64,000 nucleotides of DNA from Moraxellaceae bacterium. Lineage in GTDB: Bacteria > Pseudomonadota > Gammaproteobacteria > Burkholderiales > Rhodocyclaceae. Position 1 is the first letter of the stretch, and every line of letters begins with the position of its first letter. This document shows positions 53,814 to 63,294 of the stretch, in pieces. Below the pieces are notes generated by a model that worked only from the letters and a program-made list of their open reading frames with translations, did no database searches and was not told the origin of the DNA. The translations under genes were made by a program, and so were the position numbers. The stretch is from assembly GCA_031119205.1 (NCBI GenBank), contig JAVHYF010000011.1:28517-92516 (forward strand). Direction: 5' to 3'.

Positions 53814-55076
53814 TCAGTCGCCATACACCGGGAACTTGCCACACAGCGTGGACACTTCGCCACGCACGCGGGCCAGCACGGCCTCGTCGTTCGGCGCGTC
53901 CAGCACGTCGGCCACCAGGTGGGCGATGCGCTCGGCTTCGATCTCGGTGAAGCCGCGGGTGGTCATCGCCGGGCTGCCGATGCGGATGCCGCTGGTGACG
54001 AAGGGCTTTTCCGGGTCGTTCGGAATGGCGTTCTTGTTCACCGTGATGTGGGCGCGGCCCAAGGCGGCTTCGGCTTCCTTGCCGGTGATCTTCTTGGCGC
54101 GCAGGTCGACCAGGAAGACGTGGCTTTCGGTGCGGTTGGACACGATGCGCAGGCCGCGCTGCTCGGTCAGTACGCGCGCCATGACGCGGGCGTTGGCGAT
54201 GACCTGCTCCTGGTAGTTGCGGAAGGCCGGGGTGGCGGCTTCCTTGAAGGCCACGGCCTTGGCGGCGATGACGTGCATCAGCGGGCCGCCTTGCAGGCCC
54301 GGGAAGATGGCGGAGTTCAGCGCCTTCTCGTGCTCGGTCTTCATGATGATCACGCCACCGCGCGGGCCGCGCAGCGTCTTGTGGGTGGTGGAGGTCACCA
54401 CGTCGGCGTGCGGCACCGGGTTCGGGTAGTAGCCGGCGGCAATCAGGCCAGCGTAGTGGGCCATGTCCACCCAGAAGATGGCGCCGACGTCCTTTGCCAC
54501 CTTGGCGAAGCGTTCGAAGTCGATGCGCAGTGCGTAGGCGGACGCACCGGCCACGATGATGCGCGGCTTGTGCTCGTGGGCCAGGCGCTCCATCTGGTCG
54601 TAGTCGATCTCTTCCTTGTCGTTCAGGCCGTAGGCGACGGCCTTGAACCACTTGCCGCTCATGTTGAGCGCCATACCGTGGGTGAGGTGGCCGCCTTCGG
54701 CCAGGCTCATGCCCAGGATGGTGTCGCCCGGCTTGGCGAAGGCCATCAGCACGGCCTGGTTGGCCTGCGAGCCGGAGTTGGGCTGCACGTTGGCGGCGTA
54801 GGCGGAGCTGTCGGCGCCGAAGAGCTTCTTCAGGCGGTCGATCGCCAGCTGCTCGGCGACGTCGACGTATTCGCAGCCACCGTAGTAGCGCTTGCCGGGG
54901 TAACCCTCGGCGTACTTGTTGGTCAGTTGCGAGCCCTGCGCTTCCATGACCGCAGCGCTCACGTAGTTTTCGGAGGCGATCAGTTCGATGTGGTCTTCCT
55001 GACGCTTGTTTTCGTCGGCAATGGACGCGTACAGCTCGGGATCGACCTTGGAGAGGATGTCTTTGCGGGAGAACAT
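53814..55076 (-). CDS. glyA: Serine hydroxymethyltransferase GlyA
   Basis: 420 residues, full length. PLP-binding Lys is in [20 protein letters not shown] (about 230), the N-terminal signature is [20 protein letters not shown], followed by [20 protein letters not shown]. It interconverts serine and glycine with tetrahydrofolate and supplies one-carbon units; in methylotrophs it can also serve the serine cycle. First gene of the glyA-nrdR-ribD block on the minus strand. ATG at 55076. Confidence 0.99.
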   Translation of the reverse strand: MFSRKDILSKVDPELYASIADENKRQEDHIELIASENYVSAAVMEAQGSQLTNKYAEGYPGKRYYGGCEYVDVAEQLAIDRLKKLFGADSSAYAANVQPNSGSQANQAVLMAFAKPGDTILGMSLAEGGHLTHGMALNMSGKWFKAVAYGLNDKEEIDYDQMERLAHEHKPRIIVAGASAYALRIDFERFAKVAKDVGAIFWVDMAHYAGLIAAGYYPNPVPHADVVTSTTHKTLRGPRGGVIIMKTEHEKALNSAIFPGLQGGPLMHVIAAKAVAFKEAATPAFRNYQEQVIANARVMARVLTEQRGLRIVSNRTESHVFLVDLRAKKITGKEAEAALGRAHITVNKNAIPNDPEKPFVTSGIRIGSPAMTTRGFTEIEAERIAHLVADVLDAPNDEAVLARVRGEVSTLCGKFPVYGD

Positions 55077-55347
55077 GATGGTCCTGGAGGGGCAGGGTGT
55101 TGATTAAGCGCGGATTGTAGCAAGAGCCCCCTGTCCGGCGCGCCTGCCGGTTGGGTTCTGGCAGGGTGAAATGTTCTCATCGAGGCATGAGCGGCGCTCA
55201 GGGTTTGCGCTTCAAGTGATTGATTTTCATGGGGGCGTATCTTTTTGGGGCCACATTAACCCCGGACTCCCGGCTGGTTCGTTCAAGTGGCAGAGACGCA
55301 GTGCACGGCGGCTCCCCAACCCGAACGAACCCGACGGAGAACCGGAA
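55077..55347. other. Divergent intergenic region, glyA / VWA lipoprotein
   Basis: 271 bases. The stretch near 55200-55260 is somewhat AT-rich (gattttcatgggggcgtatc) and is likely to hold a promoter of the VWA operon; GGAGAA precedes the ATG at 55348. No glycine riboswitch-like fold was recognised. Confidence 0.35.
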
Positions 55348-57168
55348 ATGCCTTCCACAACTATTGCCATACTCCCTTCCAGCGCGCCGCGCCTTGCCGC
55401 CCTGAGCCTGGCTTTGCTGCTCGCCGCCTGCGCCAACGGACCGCAGGAAGATGCCGTCAGCACCCGGCCCACGACCCCCGAAAACCTTGCGCAGACGCAG
55501 CAACCCCGCATCCTGCCGGCGCCTTTGCCCAACCCCGTGCCTGCCGCGCCCAACGTCAGGCCGGAGCCAGCCCCGCCCGTTTCGACGCCACCTGCCGCGC
55601 CAGCCGCCAAGCTACGCGAGGAAACGCGACGCGCCGGCGCGGCGGATGCCAGCCGCGAACTGGCTGCGCCGGCGCACTTTGCGGTCATGCCTGCACCTTC
55701 TGTTCACCATGCGCAACCCGAGCAGCGCGAGCGCTACCAGTCGCTTACCGCCAACCCGATGCAGCAGGTTGCGCAGGCCCCGGTGTCCACCTTCAGCATC
55801 GACGTCGACACCGGCAGCTACAGCAATGTGCGTCGCATGCTGAACGCCGGCCAGTTGCCGCCCGCCGATGCCGTGCGTGTGGAGGAACTGGTGAACTACT
55901 TTCCCTACGACTACGCGCCGCCCCAAGGCAAGCACCCCTTCGCCGTGCATACCGAGCTGGCTGCCGCGCCATGGAAGAGCGGCAACGTGCTGATGCGCAT
56001 CGCCATCAAGGGGCAGGACCTCGCCAAGGCCAGTCTGCCGCCGGCCAACCTGGTGTTCCTCGTCGACGTGTCCGGCTCCATGCATTCGCCCGACAAACTA
56101 CCGCTGCTGCAGTCCTCGCTGAAGTTGTTGGTGAACGAACTGCGGCCCCAGGACCGCATCACCCTGGTGACCTACGCCGGCAACACCAGCGTCGTGCTGC
56201 CGCCGACGTCGGGCAGCGAGCGCGTACGCATCGCAGCGGCCATCGACGGCTTGCGCGCCGGCGGCAGCACGGCCGGTGCCAGTGGCATCGCGCTGGCCTA
56301 CCAGGCGGCGCAGCAGGCCTTCATTCCGGAGGGCATCAACCGCATCCTGCTGGCCACCGATGGTGACTTCAATGTCGGCGTCACCGATTTCCGCCAGTTG
56401 AAAAGCATGGTCGAGGAGAAGCGCCAGTCCGGCATCGCGCTGTCCACGCTGGGCTTCGGCAGCGGCAACTACAACGAGCAGCTGATGGAGCAGCTCGCCG
56501 ACGCGGGTGACGGCGCCTACACCTACATCGACAACCTGATGGAAGGCCACAAGTTGCTCGCCAACGAAATGAGCAGCACCCTGGCGACGATCGCGCGTGA
56601 CGTGAAGATCCAGGTCGAGTTCAACCCGGCCGCGGTCAGGGAATACCGTCTGATCGGCTACGAGAATCGCGCGCTGAAGCGCGAGGACTTCAACAACGAC
56701 CGCGTGGATGCCGGTGACATCGGCGCCGGCCACACCGTGACCGCGCTGTACGAACTGACGCTGGCGGACGGCAAGGGACTGGTCGACGATCTTCGCTACG
56801 GACGTGCCGCGACGGCTGCGCCCACCGCCACGAACGAGCTGGCTCACGTCAAGCTGCGCTACAAGCAGCCCGGCGCGCAGAGCAGCCAGTTGCTGGACAG
56901 CGTGGTGATGCGCGAGGCCGTGAAGCCGGCGACGCAGATGAGCAGCGAGTTCCGCTTCGCCACCGCCGTCGCCGGCTTCGGCCAGTTGCTGCGCGGCGGC
57001 GAGCACACCGGCGCCTGGCGCTACGACGACGTGCGCGCGCTGGCCGTGCAAGGCGTCGGCGCCGACCGCTACGGCTATCGCGGTGAATTCCTGCGCATGG
57101 TGGATCTGGCGAAGTCGCTGGCTACGCGGGTGCCGGGGGAGGTGCAGGCGCGGGCAGGGGAGCGTTGA
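55348..57168 (+). CDS. YfbK-type VWA lipoprotein
   Basis: 606 residues from ATG 55348. A lipoprotein signal (LAALSLALLLAACANG) puts the Cys near 29. A long Pro/Ala-rich linker follows, then the YfbK N-terminal domain (VSTFSIDVDTGSYSNVRRML and VEELVNYFPYDY), a VWA domain with MIDAS FLVDVSGSMHSPDKLPLLQS (near 240), ATDGDFNVGV, and the C-terminal DUF3520 domain (VKLRYKQPGAQSSQLLDSVV, FRFATAVAGFGQLLRGGEHT). Probably anchored on the periplasmic side of a membrane, binding a metal and a protein partner. It is followed by an ECF sigma factor and its partner, so it may belong to the stress response controlled by that sigma factor. Confidence 0.88.
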   Translation: MPSTTIAILPSSAPRLAALSLALLLAACANGPQEDAVSTRPTTPENLAQTQQPRILPAPLPNPVPAAPNVRPEPAPPVSTPPAAPAAKLREETRRAGAADASRELAAPAHFAVMPAPSVHHAQPEQRERYQSLTANPMQQVAQAPVSTFSIDVDTGSYSNVRRMLNAGQLPPADAVRVEELVNYFPYDYAPPQGKHPFAVHTELAAAPWKSGNVLMRIAIKGQDLAKASLPPANLVFLVDVSGSMHSPDKLPLLQSSLKLLVNELRPQDRITLVTYAGNTSVVLPPTSGSERVRIAAAIDGLRAGGSTAGASGIALAYQAAQQAFIPEGINRILLATDGDFNVGVTDFRQLKSMVEEKRQSGIALSTLGFGSGNYNEQLMEQLADAGDGAYTYIDNLMEGHKLLANEMSSTLATIARDVKIQVEFNPAAVREYRLIGYENRALKREDFNNDRVDAGDIGAGHTVTALYELTLADGKGLVDDLRYGRAATAAPTATNELAHVKLRYKQPGAQSSQLLDSVVMREAVKPATQMSSEFRFATAVAGFGQLLRGGEHTGAWRYDDVRALAVQGVGADRYGYRGEFLRMVDLAKSLATRVPGEVQARAGER

Positions 57169-57179
57169 GTGGCAGGCGC

Positions 57180-57270
57180 GTAGCCCGGATGAAGCGATAG
57201 CGGAATCCGGGGCTCCGGGAGTCGCTGGAACCAACCCCGGATTCCGGCCTCCGGCCTTCATCCGGGCTAC
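57180..57270. repeat. REP-like long inverted repeat
   Basis: GTAGCCCGGATGAAG (57180-57194) is the exact inverse of CTTCATCCGGGCTAC (57256-57270), with an inner pair CGGAATCCGGGG and CCCCGGATTCCG. The GTAGCCCGGATGAAGCG... sequence is a familiar dispersed intergenic repeat of beta- and gammaproteobacteria. It lies 12 bases after the VWA stop and could end that transcript or fold in the mRNA before the sigma gene. Confidence 0.75.
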
Positions 57271-57317
57271 TCGACGACTCGACGGAGTGCTGTGCGACGG
57301 GTGTCTATACTGCGCGC

Positions 57318-57899
57318 ATGTCCGAACCTGACCTGACCGACCTCTCCGAACTGGCCGACGAGGAGTTGATGCTCCTCGTCGCCAACGGCCTCATCGAGGA
57401 ACCTGCGACCGAGTTGTTCCGCCGCCATAACCGGGCGCTGTTCAACTTTGTGGCGTGGCTGTGCGGTGGCAACACCGGCGAGGCGGAAGACCTCACGCAG
57501 AAGACCTGGGTCAAGCTGATGACCCGCTGCGCCGACTACCAGCCGGGCGATGCAGCCTTCCGCAGCTTCCTGTTCCAGATCGCACGCAATGCCTGGCTGG
57601 ACGCGCGGCGCGGCAGCTACGAGGCCACTCGTGTCGAACTGGACGAATCGCACCATGACATTCCGTCTGAGGACCTGGGCGCCGAACAGCTGGCCGACCT
57701 GCGCCAGCAGCAGCACCGCGTGCGTGCCGCCGTGCTCGCATTGCCGGCCGCGCAGCGCGAGGTGGTGGTGCTGCGCTTCTTCAACGACATGAGTGTGGAG
57801 GACATTGCCGCCGTGGTGGGCGAGGGCTTCGAGACCGTGAAGAGCCGGCTACGCTATGCCTTCGGCAAACTGCGACGCGAACTGGAGGGCGTGGCATGA
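57318..57899 (+). CDS. ECF-type RNA polymerase sigma factor
   Basis: 193 residues. Region 2 spans about 35-100 (LFRRHNRALFNFVAWLCGGN, EAEDLTQKTWVKL, AFRSFLFQIARNAWLDARRG) and region 4 about 130-190 (LPAAQREVVVLRFFNDMSVE, DIAAVVGEGFETVKSRLRYA). This is the complete two-domain form of extracytoplasmic-function sigma factors. The stop overlaps the start of the next gene (ATGA), which suggests that its partner controls it. A short acidic N-terminus (SEPDLTDLSELADEELMLLV) precedes region 2. Confidence 0.93.
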   Translation: MSEPDLTDLSELADEELMLLVANGLIEEPATELFRRHNRALFNFVAWLCGGNTGEAEDLTQKTWVKLMTRCADYQPGDAAFRSFLFQIARNAWLDARRGSYEATRVELDESHHDIPSEDLGAEQLADLRQQQHRVRAAVLALPAAQREVVVLRFFNDMSVEDIAAVVGEGFETVKSRLRYAFGKLRRELEGVA

Positions 57900-59221
57900 A
57901 GCCTGTGAACGACACCAGCTTCGAACGCTTCCTGCGCGGCGAGGACGGGCTGTCCGCGCTGTTGCGCGAGCTGCCAACCTTCGAGCCGCCCGCGCAGATG
58001 GCGGAAGACTTCGCGCAGGCTGCGCGCGTGGCCCAGGCTTCGCACGACGCACCTTCTGCTGCACTGGCTGTCGACATCCTGTCCTTCGAACCACCTGCGG
58101 GCATGCAGGCCGATTTTGCACGCATGGCCGCGAAGCTGCAGGCTGAACAAGCGCCGCGCCGTGAGGCGGTGATCGCACAACTGGCGCGTGGTGACGACGC
58201 GGCCGAGGTGCTGGGCGGCGACATCTCGGCGCGCACGCGTGACTGGCTGGACAGGCAGCAGGCTGCGAAAGCCGAGCGACCTGCTGTGACCCCGGCGCAC
58301 AAACCGCGCTTCCGCTGGTTGCCGGGTCTCGGCCTCGCCGCGAGTGCCGCGCTGGTGGCCGGCGTGGCAACGCAGTGGCTCATGCGTGGCGAGGCGCCGG
58401 TCGACACGGTGGCGCTGAACGAGGCGGCACCCGCCGCCCCCTCGCCACTCGCTATCGAAGCTGCAAAGCCGACGCCACCCATCATCGAACGCGCTGCGCA
58501 CCCGGACGCGCCAATCGCGCGCAACCAGTCTGCCGAAGCGTCTGCGACATCCGCGCGGGACAGGCAGGCATATGCGGAGCGCGAGGAGGCGTCCCGCGCT
58601 CGCGCTCAGGACGAACAGAAGCGTGTCGCGCCGCAGCCGGAAGTGCTGGCGGACGCGACGAAGTCGCGAGAGGAGGTGGCTGCCTCCGCCTTTGCCGAGC
58701 GTCGCCTGGCTGCATCAGCACCAGCACCAGCCGCTGCACCTGTCCCGCCACAAGCGCCTCCGCCGCCAGCCGTGATCGCCGAAGTGCCGGCTGCCGAGCC
58801 GGTGCAGGAGCGGCTCGCCGCGGCGCCGCCACCGCCTGCAGTTCCGGCGGCGAAGGCAGCCCCCATGCGCGCGCGCGCTACCGCCGATGCGGCGGTGGCT
58901 TCGTCGGCACCCCCGCCGGTCGCACAGCATTCGATGGCTGCAGCCGTTGCGCCCGCGCGCAGCGACCTGCCGGCGGAGTCCGTGCTGCTCGCCACGTCGC
59001 CGGAGCAATGGCTGCAGGCCCTCGTGCGGCGCACGCCTCTACCACCCGCCAGCCTGCGGCTGCACGTGCAGTCAACGACGCGCGAGGATGCGGTGAAGTT
59101 TGCGGAGGGCTTGCGTGAGGCGCTGCGCCGTCGCGATATCGCGACCCGTGTAGAACTGACGGCCGACGAGGGCGTGCCCGCCGACACCGTGCGTATCGAC
59201 GCTGCGGGTTTTCTGCCCTGA
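57896..59221 (+). CDS. Membrane protein coupled to the ECF sigma factor, possible anti-sigma factor
   Basis: 441 residues; ATG 57896 overlaps the sigma stop. The cytoplasmic N-terminus has two copies of a motif: FEPPAQMAEDFAQAARVAQA (near 29) and FEPPAGMQADFARMAAKLQA (near 63). One membrane helix follows (WLPGLGLAASAALVAGVATQ, about 141-160), then a long Ala/Pro/Glu-rich periplasmic region and a compact C-terminal domain (LRLHVQSTTREDAVKFAEGL). No zinc HxxxCxxC anti-sigma motif is present, so the anti-sigma role rests on gene order and topology only. Confidence 0.7.
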   Translation: MKPVNDTSFERFLRGEDGLSALLRELPTFEPPAQMAEDFAQAARVAQASHDAPSAALAVDILSFEPPAGMQADFARMAAKLQAEQAPRREAVIAQLARGDDAAEVLGGDISARTRDWLDRQQAAKAERPAVTPAHKPRFRWLPGLGLAASAALVAGVATQWLMRGEAPVDTVALNEAAPAAPSPLAIEAAKPTPPIIERAAHPDAPIARNQSAEASATSARDRQAYAEREEASRARAQDEQKRVAPQPEVLADATKSREEVAASAFAERRLAASAPAPAAAPVPPQAPPPPAVIAEVPAAEPVQERLAAAPPPPAVPAAKAAPMRARATADAAVASSAPPPVAQHSMAAAVAPARSDLPAESVLLATSPEQWLQALVRRTPLPPASLRLHVQSTTREDAVKFAEGLREALRRRDIATRVELTADEGVPADTVRIDAAGFLP

Positions 59222-59244
59222 GCGATCGGTCTCAGCACACAAAG

Positions 59245-59276
59245 AAAACGGGCGCCTTGGCGCCCGTTTCTGTTTG
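59245..59276. terminator. Bidirectional rho-independent terminator
   Basis: AAACGGGCG and CGCCCGTTT pair around CCTTGG, with T-rich flanks on both strands (TTTCTGTTT on plus, TTTTCTTTG on minus). It separates the convergent sigma operon and pectinesterase gene. Confidence 0.85.
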
Positions 59277-59298
59277 AAGCGGTGTTCGCTTCAGTGCA

Positions 59299-60789
59299 TC
59301 ACTGCGCAGCACCCGCGCCGGTGTTGCGGTATTCACCCAGGTAGGGCGACGAAGCCGAGCCGTAGTTCACCGGGTTGGAACTGCTCCAGTCCTTCCACGG
59401 TGTGGCCGTACGGATGTGGCTGCCGATGTTGGCGCCGCGGATGATCATCTTGCCGATGGGGTTCGACAAGCTGCTCTGCGGCCACTGGCGCGCGAAGTAC
59501 ACGTTGCTGGCGCCGTTGGAGCCGGTGAAGGAGCCACCGTTGAACAGGAAGCCCATGTTGCCTGCCAGGGTGCTCGGTGCGGCGATGGCGCTGCCGTTCT
59601 TGCGCACGGCCGTGTAGTTGATCTGGCAGTTGTTGAACACACCGGTGCCGTGGCCGAAGATGAAATCGACATCGCCCTCGACGTAGCAGTTCTCGGCGTA
59701 GAAGCGACGACCCGCACCGCTGACCCACAGCGTGTCCTGGTTGCCGTACATGCGCACGTTGTCGAAATGCACCTGGTCCGCCTCGGTGTAGACGGCCACG
59801 GCCTGCGCGGTGTCGTTCACTTCCTGGTAGGTGTTGGTGACGGTCAGGTTCTTCGCCTGGAAGCCGGTGTTCTGCACGATGAAGCCCGACGAGCAGGTGG
59901 TGCCGATCGTGCTCTTGCCCGCGCAGTTGTTGATCCACGACTGGCCGGTGCTGGTGTAGTTGCTGGCTTTCACCATGGACGCGTAGGCGCTGCCGGTCAT
60001 CGGCGCGTTGGTGCCGATCTGGATCTTCACTTCCGAGGCTGCGCCCGCACCGTACAGGGTGATCGGCGTGCCTTCCGGCACGAACACCAGTTCGGTATAG
60101 GTCCCCGGGCTGACCAGGATGTACTTGCGTGCCGAGCCGCCGGCGTTGATTGCGGCGTTGATGGCCGACTGCACTGTCTTGTAAGTGCTGCTGGAGCCTA
60201 CCGTGTAGTTGGGCGAGGAGGGCGTGGAGATGGTGCCCGGTGTCCAGCTGCCGAGGAAGCTGGCGATGGTGTAGTTGGCGGCGACGCTGTCCGACAGTTG
60301 CGGGCGGGTCGCCGTGGAGGGCGCACCGCCCCCGGTGGACGAACTGGACGACGAGCTGCTCGAAGAACTGCTCGATGACGAGCTCGAAGAGGAGGAGCTG
60401 GAGCTCGACGAACTGCTGGATGAGGAAGAGCTCGAAGAAGAGCTGGACGAGGACGACGAAGAGCTCGAAGACGAGGAGCTGGAAGAACTGCTCGACGAAG
60501 AACTGGAACTCGACGAGGAACTACTCGTCGTATTGCTGTACGAACACCAGGCTGAAGTCGTGAAGCTGTTGCTCGGGAAGTTGCTGCCGGAGCAGGTCAC
60601 GCTGTTGGTGAAGGTGCCGTAGACGAAGCTGCCGGACTTGCCGAGCGCCACCGAGCGGGTACCGCTGAAAGAACACAGCGCGCCGGTGTTCTGCACGCAC
60701 TTGGTGTAGCCGCTGGGGTAGTCGGTCGCGGCGTGTGCACTGGCGACGAACGCCAGCGCCAACGCACCGATAAGGTGGGTGTAACGCAT
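59299..60789 (-). CDS. Secreted pectinesterase (CE8) with polyserine linker
   Basis: 496 residues. ATG 60789 with AGGAGG eight bases upstream. Signal peptide MRYTHLIGALALAFVASAHA, then a small Cys-containing domain of about 70 residues (GTRSVALGKSGSFVYGTFTN), probably carbohydrate-binding. A run of exactly 63 serines (60337-60525) follows, then the right-handed beta-helix pectin methylesterase domain. Catalytic residues appear in AVAVYTEADQVHFDNVRMYG, NQDTLW and EGDVDFIFGHGTGVFNNC, with the substrate Arg in FARQW. It removes methyl groups from pectin outside the cell. Polyserine linkers are typical of secreted plant-polysaccharide enzymes of Cellvibrio-like bacteria. Confidence 0.93.
   Translation of the reverse strand: MRYTHLIGALALAFVASAHAATDYPSGYTKCVQNTGALCSFSGTRSVALGKSGSFVYGTFTNSVTCSGSNFPSNSFTTSAWCSYSNTTSSSSSSSSSSSSSSSSSSSSSSSSSSSSSSSSSSSSSSSSSSSSSSSSSSSSSSSSSSSSSSSTGGGAPSTATRPQLSDSVAANYTIASFLGSWTPGTISTPSSPNYTVGSSSTYKTVQSAINAAINAGGSARKYILVSPGTYTELVFVPEGTPITLYGAGAASEVKIQIGTNAPMTGSAYASMVKASNYTSTGQSWINNCAGKSTIGTTCSSGFIVQNTGFQAKNLTVTNTYQEVNDTAQAVAVYTEADQVHFDNVRMYGNQDTLWVSGAGRRFYAENCYVEGDVDFIFGHGTGVFNNCQINYTAVRKNGSAIAAPSTLAGNMGFLFNGGSFTGSNGASNVYFARQWPQSSLSNPIGKMIIRGANIGSHIRTATPWKDWSSSNPVNYGSASSPYLGEYRNTGAGAAQ
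60337..60525 (-). repeat. Polyserine-coding low-complexity tract (63 Ser)
   Basis: 63 consecutive serine codons of the pectinesterase, using TCG, TCC, TCT, AGC and AGT mixed in no fixed period. TCN and AGY codons differ at two positions, so the mixture points to selection for serine rather than to fresh slippage of one codon. Confidence 0.9.
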
Positions 60790-61156
60790 GAAACCTGCCT
60801 CCTGAATCGCCAGAAACTGGCTTTTTGTAGTGTTTCCGCACGGCCCCGGACGGGTGTGCAGTGAGCGGATTCTAGGAAGCGGTGCATGTGTCGTCGCGAA
60901 AAACCCTTACAAATCAAAAATATATTTAGTTCGGCCGATGGCTATACCAATTTTCACAACAGTTTGCGGTGAATTTGTCGAATAAGTGGGATTGCCAAAA
61001 CACACTGGCTTTCCGCTAGACTCTGGCGCGCACGACAACCAAAACCAGTCCCTGTCGTGCGTTCGTTCTTCTGAATCTGCTTCGTCCTCCTTGACTGGTG
61101 TCGCCGGCTCCCCGCCGCGACAGGTCGACGCAGTGCTTCTCCCCCAAGGGGTTTTA
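60790..61156. other. Divergent intergenic region, pectinesterase / rhlE
   Basis: 367 bases, the most AT-rich stretch of the window around 60900-60990. It holds the pectinesterase promoter on the minus strand (see 60923-60950) and the rhlE promoter and leader on the plus strand. A plus-strand TTGCCA near 60993 with TAGACT about 19 bases later is a weak sigma-70 candidate, giving a leader of about 135 bases, a length often seen for cold-regulated helicases. No gene seen. Confidence 0.45.
60923..60950 (-). promoter_or_regulatory. Candidate pectinesterase promoter with overlapping UxuR/ExuR-like operator
   Basis: Minus strand TTGGTA (60950-60945), 16-base spacer, TAAATA (60928-60923). The -35 lies in AAATTGGTATAGCCA, close to the TTGGTATACCAA palindrome bound by GntR-family hexuronate regulators of pectin use. 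One half-site is exact and the other is shifted by a base. Confidence 0.35.
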
Positions 61157-63217
61157 ATGTCCTTTTCGACACTGGGGCTCAGTGAGCCCATTGTTCGTGC
61201 TGTATCCGAACGCGGCTACACCGAACCCACGCCCATCCAGATGCAGGCCATTCCGGCCGTGCTGTCCGGTGGCGACCTGTTGGCCGGCGCACAGACCGGC
61301 ACCGGCAAGACCGCCGGTTTCACCCTGCCCATCCTGCAGCGTCTTTCCACCACTCCCGCCCGTCGCGAAGGCGCCATCCGCGCCCTGGTGCTGACGCCCA
61401 CGCGTGAGCTGGCTGCCCAGGTGGAAGAAAGCGTGCGCCACTATGGCAAGCACCTCGACCTCAATTCCATGGTCATGTTCGGCGGCGTCAGCATCAACCC
61501 GCAGATCGACCAGCTGAGGGGCCGGGTCGACATCCTGGTGTGCACGCCGGGCCGCCTGCTGGACCACGTGCAGCAGAAGACCGTCAGCATTGCTGACGTG
61601 GAAATTCTCGTGCTGGATGAAGCCGACCGCATGCTCGACATGGGCTTCATCCGCGACATCAAGAAAGTGCTGGCCCTGCTGCCGAAGCAGCGCCAGAACC
61701 TTCTGTTCTCCGCCACCTTCTCCGACGAGATCAAGGAGCTGGCCGATGGCCTGCTGAACAGCCCGGCGATGATCGAAGTGGCGCGCCGCAACGCTACCGC
61801 CGAGGCCGTGGAGCAGAAGGTCATCTTCGTCGAGCAACCGGTGAAGCGCGTCGTGCTGGCCCACCTCATCAAAGAGAAGGCCTGGTTCCAGGTGCTGGTG
61901 TTCACCCGCACCAAGCACGGCGCCAACCGCCTGGCCGAGTACCTGACCAAGCAGGAAATCCCCTCGCTGGCGATCCACGGCAACAAGAGCCAGAACGCGC
62001 GCACCCGTGCGCTGGCCGAATTCAAGAGCAACAAGCTGCAGGTGCTGGTGGCGACCGACATCGCCGCGCGTGGCCTGGACATTTCAGAGCTGCCACACGT
62101 GGTGAACTTCGAGTTGCCCAACGTGCCGGAAGACTACGTGCACCGCATCGGCCGTACCGGTCGCGCCGGTGCCAGTGGTGAAGCGCTGTCGCTGGTCAGC
62201 CGCGACGAGAAGAAGCTGCTGGCCGACATCGAGAAGCTGATCAAGCGCGAACTGCCGCGCATCGAAGTCGAAGGCTTCGACATGGAAGCGGCGCTCGCCA
62301 CTGCAGCGGCCAACCGCCAGCAGGACGACGCCCGTCCGCCGCGCGAGCCGCGTCAGCGTCGTGAAGGCCAGGGTCAGGGCAAGGGCCGCCGCGAAGGTCA
62401 GCGTGCCCGCGGCGAAGGTGGTCAACAACCTGCTGCCCGTGGCGAAGGCCAGGCGGCCGCAAATGCTGAAGGCGCTCCCGCACGTACCGAACGCCAGCCA
62501 CGTCCGGAGCGTCAGCCGCGCTCCGAGCGTCAGCCGCGTGGCGAAGCTCAGCCCCGCGGTGAAGGCCAGCAGTCGCGTCGCCGTGGTGGTGGCGGGAATG
62601 GTGGCAACGGCGGCGGCAACGGCGGCCAGCGTCGCGAGCGCGGCGCGCAAGGCGGCATGCCGCAGAACGTGCAGCAGCAGTTCCCCAGTTCCGGTGACAT
62701 GCCGGCGGCAGGCCGCCGCGCGCGTGGTGGCGCTCGTGGTGGCAACGGCAACAAGCAGAAAGGCCCGCGCATCTCCTATCCGCGTGACGAGAACGGCGAT
62801 GCCAACGGCAATGTGATCCTGCCGGAGTACGAAAAGCCGGAAGTGGACGGCAACGTCATTCCCAAGGCCGAACGCGCTCGTCCGGAAGCCGATGGCAACC
62901 GCGCTGACAGCGGTCGCCGTGGCAATGGTGGCAACGGCGGTGGTGGTAACGGCGGTGGCCGCCAGGGTCAGGGTCGCAATGGCGGTAACGGTGGCCAGGG
63001 TCGCAATGGCGGTGGCCAAGGTGGTCAGGGCGGCAATGGCGGCGGTAACGGCGGTGGCAATGGCAACCGTCGTCGTCGCGGCGGCAAGGGCGGCGAAGGC
63101 GGCCCGCGCAACGACGGCCAGGGTGGTGGCGGACAGCAGCAAGGCGAGAAGAAGAAAGGCGGCCTGCGCGGCGCCATCTCGCGCGGCATCGACGCGATCC
63201 GTCGCCTGACGGACTGA
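61157..63217 (+). CDS. rhlE: DEAD-box RNA helicase RhlE-type with Gly/Arg/Asn-rich tail
   Basis: 686 residues from ATG 61157 ([20 protein letters not shown]), with AAGGGG upstream. Motifs: Q ([13 protein letters not shown]), [11 protein letters not shown], Ia [54 protein letters not shown]. After about residue 385 the tail of about 300 residues is disordered: first [20 protein letters not shown] and [17 protein letters not shown], then Gly/Asn-rich repeats ([20 protein letters not shown]) with RGG units. Such tails bind RNA without sequence specificity and favour phase separation. It probably remodels rRNA or mRNA structure, overlapping with DeaD at 21817. Confidence 0.93.
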   Translation: MSFSTLGLSEPIVRAVSERGYTEPTPIQMQAIPAVLSGGDLLAGAQTGTGKTAGFTLPILQRLSTTPARREGAIRALVLTPTRELAAQVEESVRHYGKHLDLNSMVMFGGVSINPQIDQLRGRVDILVCTPGRLLDHVQQKTVSIADVEILVLDEADRMLDMGFIRDIKKVLALLPKQRQNLLFSATFSDEIKELADGLLNSPAMIEVARRNATAEAVEQKVIFVEQPVKRVVLAHLIKEKAWFQVLVFTRTKHGANRLAEYLTKQEIPSLAIHGNKSQNARTRALAEFKSNKLQVLVATDIAARGLDISELPHVVNFELPNVPEDYVHRIGRTGRAGASGEALSLVSRDEKKLLADIEKLIKRELPRIEVEGFDMEAALATAAANRQQDDARPPREPRQRREGQGQGKGRREGQRARGEGGQQPAARGEGQAAANAEGAPARTERQPRPERQPRSERQPRGEAQPRGEGQQSRRRGGGGNGGNGGGNGGQRRERGAQGGMPQNVQQQFPSSGDMPAAGRRARGGARGGNGNKQKGPRISYPRDENGDANGNVILPEYEKPEVDGNVIPKAERARPEADGNRADSGRRGNGGNGGGGNGGGRQGQGRNGGNGGQGRNGGGQGGQGGNGGGNGGGNGNRRRRGGKGGEGGPRNDGQGGGGQQQGEKKKGGLRGAISRGIDAIRRLTD

Positions 63218-63240
63218 GCACAGCCCCAGCTGCAATGACG

Positions 63241-63262
63241 GAACGGCCCTGCGGGGCCGTTC
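63241..63262 (+). terminator. Hairpin after rhlE
   Basis: GAACGGCCC and GGGCCGTTC pair perfectly around TGCG, 24 bases after the rhlE stop. The downstream T content is low (TGCATTCATG), so termination may be partial and the next gene could be read through. Confidence 0.6.
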
Positions 63263-63294
63263 TGCATTCATGTAGTCGATCGAAAAGGCGGGTT

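Noticed and set aside
60337..60525. The repetitive tract as a CRISPR array or a plus-strand acidic gene
   Set aside because: There is no repeat-spacer period; the plus-strand frame reads as a Glu/Asp/Leu run only because it is the complement of serine codons. The pectinesterase frame has a signal peptide and catalytic motifs on both sides.
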